33,473 nt of DNA from Verrucomicrobiota bacterium (lineage in GTDB: Bacteria; Verrucomicrobiota; Verrucomicrobiia; Chthoniobacterales; UBA10450): positions 1 through 33,473 of the forward strand of contig QHNV01000049.1 of NCBI GenBank assembly GCA_003218535.1, written 5' to 3'. Each line of letters begins with the position of its first letter. Position 1 is the first letter of the stretch. Below are positions 18,630 through 25,525 of this stretch, piece after piece. The translations under genes and the position numbers were made by a program. The notes below the pieces were generated by a model. It saw nothing but the letters and a program-made list of their open reading frames with translations, ran no database searches and had not been told where the DNA came from.

Positions 18630-18962
18630 CACCAGCACGATCCCAACGCTGATGAATAACGCGCCAAGCGTCAGGCGAAGGTTTAGTTTTTCCCGCAACA
18701 CGACTGCGGCGGCGAGACTAATTATAATGACGCTCAGTCCTTGAAATGGATAGACGTAGCTAAGATCGAGATGCCCAAGCAGGCCGAGTGTCACAAAGAA
18801 GTGGATGGTCATGGAAAAAATCCCGCAGCCGAGAAATGAAATAACCTGCGCGTCGCGAAATCCTTTGGCGGCGGAAGATTCCATGGCGTGTTTCAGAAAA
18901 AGCTGGCCGGCCACAAATGCCATCAGCGCGATCGGAATAAGAAAAAATACGGGCCAGCTCAT
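18618..18962 (-). CDS. SMR/EamA-like 4-TM small transporter subunit (second of pair)
   Basis: Four hydrophobic helices; LREKLNLRLTLGALFISVGIVLVSL C-terminal signature; ATG 18962 overlaps upstream stop (ATGA). Confidence 0.75.
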   Translation of the reverse strand: MSWPVFFLIPIALMAFVAGQLFLKHAMESSAAKGFRDAQVISFLGCGIFSMTIHFFVTLGLLGHLDLSYVYPFQGLSVIIISLAAAVVLREKLNLRLTLGALFISVGIVLVSLS

Positions 18963-19363
18963 AATTTCTCTTCCAATTGCGCGACTGGTTTCGCCGTCAG
19001 CATTAAGCCAATGACCACTAGCGCGATGCCGCACCAGCGACGCGAGGAAATGTTTTCGCCGAGAATAGCCCAGCAGCTCAGCGGAATCAGGACATCGACC
19101 GCGCGCGAGAGCGGAAACGCGATGGAAAGCGGAATGTATCTCAGAACGTAAAGCCAGCTGACCAAGCTAATGATCATTAGCGCCATCGCCAGCCAGACCA
19201 AGGGAGAAACCAGAGCGGTTATGCCTGTCCACGACCAGACTTCCGAAAGGTTCGCCGTCTCGCTGGCGCCGCGTTTCTGGAGCAATTCGTAAACAAGCAC
19301 ACAGACAACCCCGAATCCAAGTTGGAACCAGGGATTGGTAAAACCAGAGGGCCGATCACGCAT
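18959..19363 (-). CDS. SMR/EamA-like 4-TM small transporter subunit (first of pair)
   Basis: YVLRYIPLSIAFPLSRAVDVLIPLSCWAILGENISSRRWCGIALVVIGLMLTAK. Confidence 0.75.
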   Translation of the reverse strand: MRDRPSGFTNPWFQLGFGVVCVLVYELLQKRGASETANLSEVWSWTGITALVSPLVWLAMALMIISLVSWLYVLRYIPLSIAFPLSRAVDVLIPLSCWAILGENISSRRWCGIALVVIGLMLTAKPVAQLEEKL

Positions 19364-19460
19364 GATGTCGACTTTCTGTTATGTCGAGCGGAGTCGCCCG
19401 CCGCGCCGTAGCTTTGGGCGAATGCCAATTATGCCTGCTACAGTCTTCACGGGAGCTGGT

Positions 19461-20663
19461 TCAAAGTTCGTGCGCGTTGGGAAATTTGTGCAGCACGGGG
19501 TCATGCCGCGTTGGCCCGAGAAGTTTGAAGATGCGCCGAAACGCTGGATTGAGAAACGCGTTTGTGTGCGTTACGTAGAGGTCCAGCGGCACGAGCTCGC
19601 AATCGAGATGCAGCTTCGGCTCATAATTTAGCGGATTGCTGTAGTAGTATTTTAACCGTTGTCGCAACGCCCACGAGATGATGTCGCGCAGCGTGTAAAA
19701 ATACAGATGCAGATCGAGCGCGACACTATAATCGAGCCCGATACACTCGTCATAAATTGCATCGTCACAGACCAGACAAAAGCTAAATGCGACGATCTTC
19801 CCTGATTGCCGCCAGACGAAAAAACGGGCCCGGTCCGCCATACGTTGCCCGACAGCACGAAAATAATTTTCTGTGAGCTTCTCGAATTTTAACGGCGAAC
19901 GCTCATGCACCGCGAGGTAAAGCGGATACGCTTCGTCAATGCAGGGCGCGATATCGTTTACAATCTCTACCTCGATCTTCTGCGCGTGCTCGGCTTTCCG
20001 GAATTTCCTGCGCAAATCTTTCCGGGTCGCCTTGCTAAGCGTGCGAAAATACGCATCCCAATTCTCGTAACGAAGCGGAAGACACGTCATGGGCATGCTC
20101 GGGATTCGCGCGTAACCGTTTGAAGAAAATGTTTCAAAGACCACCCGATATTTTGCCCGGAAATCTTTGAGAACAATCAGAGATGCCCTCTTTTGCCGCG
20201 CATATTTATGAAGGCTCGCTCGCAACGCATTTGCCACCCACTTCTCGTTCTTTTCATCACACGCACCCAACTCTCCTGCTCCGGCAGCGCATCCGACCAT
20301 CAATACGCGCATAGTCAGAAAGCGCGGGAATATTTTTCGGACAAGATCGACAACCGAACGAATTTTCCCAGGCACGCCTTCGACAAGATTTTGCCGGACG
20401 AAGAACATCGGCTGGACTGCCCGCAGCTTGCCCGAATCATCCTCGAGCAGGAGGTAATGAAATTCGAAGCCTTCCAACGTCTCTTGGACGATCTCGTAGT
20501 AACGGTGGTCTTTGCAGTTATTCTGGAACGCGCGCTTCCATGCCTCGCAATTCTGTAACTCGGCGAGCGTAACCACTTTCGCCACGCCTTGCTCGAACGG
20601 AATGAAGTTGCCGACTGCCATGCGAGAAAAAGCCCGACGAGTCGATCGGAGCAAGCGCATCAA
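19461..20663 (-). CDS. GNAT/FemAB-like (BioF2-type) acyltransferase
   Basis: TLSKATRKDLRRKFRKAEHA, RFFVWRQSGKIVAFSFCLVCDDAIYDECIGLDY motifs; a later start (~20621) is possible. Confidence 0.78.
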   Translation of the reverse strand: MMRLLRSTRRAFSRMAVGNFIPFEQGVAKVVTLAELQNCEAWKRAFQNNCKDHRYYEIVQETLEGFEFHYLLLEDDSGKLRAVQPMFFVRQNLVEGVPGKIRSVVDLVRKIFPRFLTMRVLMVGCAAGAGELGACDEKNEKWVANALRASLHKYARQKRASLIVLKDFRAKYRVVFETFSSNGYARIPSMPMTCLPLRYENWDAYFRTLSKATRKDLRRKFRKAEHAQKIEVEIVNDIAPCIDEAYPLYLAVHERSPLKFEKLTENYFRAVGQRMADRARFFVWRQSGKIVAFSFCLVCDDAIYDECIGLDYSVALDLHLYFYTLRDIISWALRQRLKYYYSNPLNYEPKLHLDCELVPLDLYVTHTNAFLNPAFRRIFKLLGPTRHDPVLHKFPNAHEL

Positions 20664-20754
20664 TTACTCGCGACCAATGATTTTCTCAAGCCTTACTGAG
20701 GAAAAACACATATTGCCGGCCCTCCTTGTCGACCTTACAAGCAATAGAAAGAGC

Positions 20755-20787
20755 GAAGGGCGCCTTCGGTTTCCGAAAGCGCCCTTC
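20755..20787 (-). terminator. Strong hairpin downstream of rnpB, likely intrinsic terminator
   Basis: gaagggcgccttcgg-tt-tccgaaagcgcccttc; minus-strand downstream tract cgctctttctatt is only moderately U-rich. Confidence 0.6.
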
Positions 20788-20793
20788 ATATTT

Positions 20794-21262
20794 TCGATGG
20801 CGATAAGCCGAATTCTGTCGGCGTGATTGCTCACGCGGATGATCATTTATCTTCCAGCCCCAGTTTTTCTGGCCAGCTCTAACCAGCTCGCTGCCTTTCA
20901 GAAAAACTGGAGCTGGACGGGCCTTTTGCGTCGGCGGTCACAGACCGCCGCTACAATTTCGACCGCGTGCGACGATACCCGAGGATCTTGATCGGGCCGG
21001 CTGCCCTTCCTCTGTTTTGTCTTGCACCGCATGGGGTTTTTCCTGCCTCGCGAATTACTTCGCGAGCGGTGAGCTCTTACCTCGCCTTTTCACCCTTGCC
21101 TGCGCTTCTTTCAAAGAACCGGCGGTGTCTTTTCTGTGACACTCTCCGTCAACGTCGGCTTTCGCGGACGTCGCCCGCGTATTTTACGCGGCATGCTGCC
21201 GTATGGTGTTCGGACTTTCCTCCAGCGAATCTTGCGATTCACCAGCGATCATCTGCCATCGA
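20794..21262 (-). ncRNA. rnpB: RNase P RNA (bacterial type A-like)
   Basis: Minus strand contains GAGGAAAGTCCGAACACCATACGGCAG near 5' end and GACAGAATTCGGCTTAT near 3' end, GGTAAGAGCTCACCG internally; P1 pairing TCGATGGC/GCCATCGA defines ends. Confidence 0.93.
20932..20954 (-). repeat. GTAG-headed REP-like palindrome inside rnpB (GTAG + CGGCGGTC-TGT-GACCGCCG)
   Basis: Perfect 8+3+8 palindrome 20932-20950 with ttgtag head on minus strand. Confidence 0.75.
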
Positions 21263-21354
21263 TTGCCAATCTAACACAATCATCAAAGAAGAAAAGAGAA
21301 CCACGGATTACACGGATCCTTTCAGACAGAATTAACAAAATGAAATCCAATTTT

Positions 21355-21723
21355 TTATTTTGAAGATTCTGTCAATTCTGTCCAAGAACTCAGAATGGCG
21401 GCGGGACGGTCACCAGGAAAATAGCGATCATCGACAGCCCGATGGATTGCGCCCAAAATTGCTCCAAACATTCCCCATTTGGTCGCACCGAAATATTTCG
21501 CACCGAAATAGCCGGCGAAAATGTCGAGCGCATACGTCGCGAGCGTCAGCAGCACGAGCACGATTATCGTGCCCCAGCCGATGCTTTTCTCCGCCCCAAG
21601 CATGAGTCGGTGAATCACCGCGGCGGCAAGAATGATTGTCGTGCCGGGCAGGATCGGCGCGATCGTGCCGATCAGGCCGACAGCGAACAGCACAATCGTG
21701 ATAAGCCACCAAAACAGTTCCAT
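21355..21723 (-). CDS. DUF456-like small membrane protein, C-terminus probably altered
   Basis: LIGTIAPILPGTTIILAAAVIHRLM and DIFAGYFGAKYFGATKWGMFGAILGA; downstream residues non-hydrophobic and end in repeat-like sequence. Confidence 0.65.
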   Translation of the reverse strand: MELFWWLITIVLFAVGLIGTIAPILPGTTIILAAAVIHRLMLGAEKSIGWGTIIVLVLLTLATYALDIFAGYFGAKYFGATKWGMFGAILGAIHRAVDDRYFPGDRPAAILSSWTELTESSK

Positions 21724-21812
21724 GGTGTGGGGGTAGCAAAATTTTTGACCCCGCTGATCTGGATCTTATACTGAGTTTCTCCCCGCTTAAATTCAAACCG
21801 GAGGACTTATTT

Positions 21813-22307
21813 ATGCCACTTACAGTTGGAACCAAAGCGCCAGATTTCACTTTATCGAGTAAAACCGCCGATGGGCCGAAGCAAATCAAGCTCAGCGACA
21901 ATTTCGGAAAGAAAAACACACTGTTGCTTTTCTTTCCCATGGCGTTCACGGGCACGTGTACGACCGAAATGTGCGAAGTCAGTCAAGGCCTGAATGCTTA
22001 CAATGATTTGAACGCCGCGGTTTACGGAATCAGCGGGGATAATCCGTTCGCGCAGGAAGCATGGGCGCAAAAGGAAAAGATCACGGTGCCGCTGCTGAGC
22101 GATTACGAGCACAAAGTAGCGAGAGATTATGGGGTCATGTACGACTCGTTTCTGCCGCAAATGAATCTTGGGATGGGAGGCGTAGCCAAACGATCCGCGT
22201 TCATCATCGATAAGAACGGCGTAATCCAGTACGCGGAAAGCAAGGATGACGCCAGACAGCTGCCTAATTTCGACAACATCAAAGCGAAGCTGGAAGAAAT
22301 AAAATAA
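21813..22307 (+). CDS. Peroxiredoxin (AhpC/TSA family)
   Basis: [38 protein letters not shown]; upstream ggagga RBS-like. Confidence 0.92.
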   Translation: MPLTVGTKAPDFTLSSKTADGPKQIKLSDNFGKKNTLLLFFPMAFTGTCTTEMCEVSQGLNAYNDLNAAVYGISGDNPFAQEAWAQKEKITVPLLSDYEHKVARDYGVMYDSFLPQMNLGMGGVAKRSAFIIDKNGVIQYAESKDDARQLPNFDNIKAKLEEIK

Positions 22308-22312
22308 ACCGC

Positions 22313-22396
22313 TGTCATGTCGAGCGAAGTCGAGACATCTCTTATCTATTGCAGCAAGAGATTCCTCGACTCCGCTGCGCTTCGCTCGGAATGACA
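22313..22396. repeat. Inverted-repeat intergenic element TGTCATGTCGAGCGAAG...CTTCGCTCGGAATGACA
   Basis: Arms of about 30-40 nt with gaps flanking a short centre; related to the 1692-1816 element. Confidence 0.75.
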
Positions 22397-22986
22397 CAGG
22401 TTGGATGCACGACGAATTCAAAACACTGAGGAAATTCGATGCCGGCAAGGGCCGCGAAGGATTTCTTTATTCGCTGCCCGCGCTGGAGGAGCAGGGCATT
22501 GGCAAAATTTCGCGGTTGCCAGTTAGCATTCGTATCGTGCTGGAATCACTGCTCCGAAATTGCGATGGGAAAAAAGCCCGGCGCAAAGATGTCGAGACGC
22601 TGGCTAACTGGAACGCGAAATCGCCCGCGAACTCGGAGATTCCATTCGTCGTCGCGCGTATCGTTTTGCAGGATTTCACCGGTGTGCCGCTGGTGGTTGA
22701 TCTCGCTGCAATGCGCAGCGCGGTGAAACGGCTCGGGCGCAACCCGAAAATCATTGAACCGCTGGTGCCGGTCGATCTGGTGGTCGATCACTCGGTCCAA
22801 GTGGATTTCTTTGGTTCAGCGCGAGCGCTGGAACTCAATCTGGAAATGGAATTCAAGCGCAACCGCGAGCGCTATCAGTTTCTCAAATGGGGGCAGCAGG
22901 CATTTAAAACTTTCCAGCTCATCCCACCGGGAATCGGTATCGTTCACCAAGTTAATCTCGAATACTTGGCCAAAGGCGTTCTCTCC

Positions 22987-23014
22987 TCTCAACCTTCAAC
23001 TCTCAACTCTCAAC
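22987..23014 (+). repeat. Heptamer tandem repeat (tctcaac/cttcaac x4) inside aconitase
   Basis: tctcaac cttcaac tctcaac tctcaac read directly. Confidence 0.85.
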
Positions 23015-24635
23015 TTTACTTCCCCGACACGCTAGTTGGCACGGACTCGCATACCACGATGATCAACGGTCTCGGCGTGGTTGGTTGGGGCGTGGGCGGA
23101 TGGACAGCCGGTTTACTTTTTGACGCCAGAAGTGGTGGGCGTGCACATGAGCGGGCAATTGCGCGAAGGCGTTACCGCGACTGATCTCGTCTTACACATC
23201 ACACAGCTGCTACGCGCGCAAAAAGTGGTTGGCAAATTCGTCGAGTTTTATGGAGAGGGCGCCGCGTCGCTCCCTGTGCCGGATCGCGCAACTATCGGAA
23301 ACATGTCGCCCGAGTACGGCGCGACGATGGGATATTTCCCAGTTGACCATGAATCGGTGGATTACCTGCGGGCCACGGGACGCAGTGAAGAACAATGCCT
23401 TGCGTTCGAAAGTTATTTTCGCGCCCAAAAAATGTTCGGCATGCCGCGCAAGGGCGAAGTCGATTACAGTGTCGATCTCGATCTGGATTTGGCAGACGTG
23501 CAGCCAAGCGTTGCCGGACCGAAAAGGCCGCAGGACCGGATCAACTTGCCGGAGCTCGGAAAGACATTTCGTGAGCTACTCGAGAAACCGGTGCATGACG
23601 GCGGCTACGGAAAAGAGCATGTCGATCTTCGTGAAAAACATCTCGTGGAACTGAACGGAAGCGCGCCAGGGAACGGCGGGATGTTTTCAACCGACAAAAA
23701 GGAGGACCAAGGGATCAGTCCGGGCGAAGAACGCAACGTGCTGGAGATGGTTGCAAACCGGCCAACCCCCGATCCAGGGAAAGAAATTGAGGCGGAATCA
23801 CGAGAAATCTTTACGCGAGGGCGAACGCACATCGGGCATGGCAGCGTCCTGATCGCCGCAATCACGAGTTGCACAAACACGAGCAACCCGAGCGTGATGA
23901 TCGCGTCCGGCTTGCTTGCAAAAAAAGCCGTCGAGCGTGGATTGCGCATCGATCCTGCAGTGAAAACATCACTGGCCCCCGGATCGCGCGTTGTTTCCGA
24001 TTATCTTCACAAAACTGGCCTGCAAAAATATCTCGACCAACTTGGGTTTAACCTTGTCGGTTACGGCTGCACGACCTGCATCGGCAACTCTGGGCCGTTG
24101 CATCCAAACATCGAGAAGACAATCCACGAACACGACCTGGTTGCAGCTTCAGTTCTTTCGGGCAATCGCAATTTCGAAGCGCGCGTGCATCAGCATATCA
24201 AAGCGAATTTCCTGATGTCGCCGCCGCTGGTTGTCGCCTTCGCCCTGGCCGGTCGGGTCCATATCGATCTCTCGCGCGACCCGATCGGAAAAGACAAGCA
24301 CGGCAACGAAACGTTTCTTCGCGATCTCTGGCCGACTCTCAGCGAAATCCGGGACATCATGCAATCCGCGCTCGCCCCTGAAACTTTCCGTCAACTCTAT
24401 CGCGATTTTGCCGGTCAAAATCCGAAGTGGAACGATATTCCATCGAGCACAGGCGACATCTATCAGTGGGACGAGAAAAGCGACTACATTCATGAGCCGC
24501 CGTTCTTTCAAAATTTTTCCATGGAGCCGGGGCACATCGAGGAAATCCGAAGCGCCCGCGCCCTTGGCATTTTCGGCAACACAGTTACCGAACTTGATGG
24601 TGCCCGGAACAGAAGGTGGTGTGACGAAATTCTGG

Positions 24636-24682
24636 GGAGCGCACGCGCCCTCGCGTGCAGTTGAAGGCGCCTCGCCTTCAAC
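24636..24682 (+). repeat. Double-hairpin REP-like element inside aconitase (gcacgcg-ccct-cgcgtgc then ttgaaggcg-cct-cgccttcaa)
   Basis: Two consecutive palindromes 24641-24658 and 24661-24681; first half closely matches the 7990 element (GGnAGCGCACGCG...CGCGTGC). Confidence 0.8.
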
Positions 24683-25139
24683 AAATGGAGAAGCGATGTC
24701 GATCTTCGATGCGGCTACGAAGTATGCGATGAAAAACAGACCGCTGATTATTCTTGCCGGTCACGAATACGGCGCTGGTTCATCGCGTGACTGGGCCGCG
24801 AAAGGAACGCGTTTGTTAGGCGTGAGGGCGGTCATCGCCGCGAGTTTCGAACGGATTCATCGCTCCAACCTTGTCGGTATGGGGGTTTTGCCGTTGCAAT
24901 TTCCCGATGGAACGACGGCGCAATCGCTCGGGCTCGACGGCTCGGAAACTTTTTCGATTACCGGGCTGTCGAATGGCATCAAACCCGGGCAAAAGCTAAC
25001 GCTCGAGATCGAAAGCAAGGACGGACAAGAACGATCAGTCCCGATGAAGCTGCGCATCGATACGCCGATCGAGATCGATTATTACCGGCATGGCGGGATT
25101 CTGCCGTTCGTCCTGCGACAATTGCTGGCGCCATAAACT

Positions 25140-25338
25140 CGGCGCCGAACCAAGTTTCATTTCCCGGCACGCGGGTTCCGCCAGTTGCTGCCGTCGCAAG
25201 AAAAACTGACTGGAACTCGGGGATCCCTTTCTGCCGACGCCGAATCTCCTCCGCGTGCGCCAGCGTGGGCGCGCTCGAGTCCGGGTTCACGGTTGAGCCG
25301 TGCGCGACAATCAAGAGCGCGCTGTCATCTGATCTCAC
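25140..25338 (-). pseudogene. Truncated CbiX / sirohydrochlorin cobaltochelatase-like fragment
   Basis: SDDSALLIVAHGSTVNPDSSAPTLAHAEEIRRR followed by sequence that does not continue the family; GTG start at 25338 possible. Confidence 0.55.
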
Positions 25339-25525
25339 AGACGAAACGTTCAACAGCCTGTTCTGAGCGCAAGTCGAATGAGGCCAAGGCCGAATTGCAG
25401 CGGAACTTTCGCTAAATACTGCGTCGTTTAGGGAGGCGTCAGACAACTTTTTCCACGCGATTTAGATTGAAAGTTTTCGTGGCAATCGGCTTAATCGCAG
25501 TTTGCGCGGACCTTCGGGTCTAACC

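Larger units (their letters stand above)
22405..25136 (+). pseudogene. acnA: Aconitate hydratase A, disrupted: reading frame shifts twice with loss of internal coding sequence
   Basis: Frame 1: [27 protein letters not shown]; frame 2: [31 protein letters not shown]; frame 3: [33 protein letters not shown]. Confidence 0.9.

Noticed and set aside
20967-21363. ORFs 20967..21335 and 21136..21363 on plus strand
   Set aside because: They lie antisense to the RNase P RNA gene; no protein family features.
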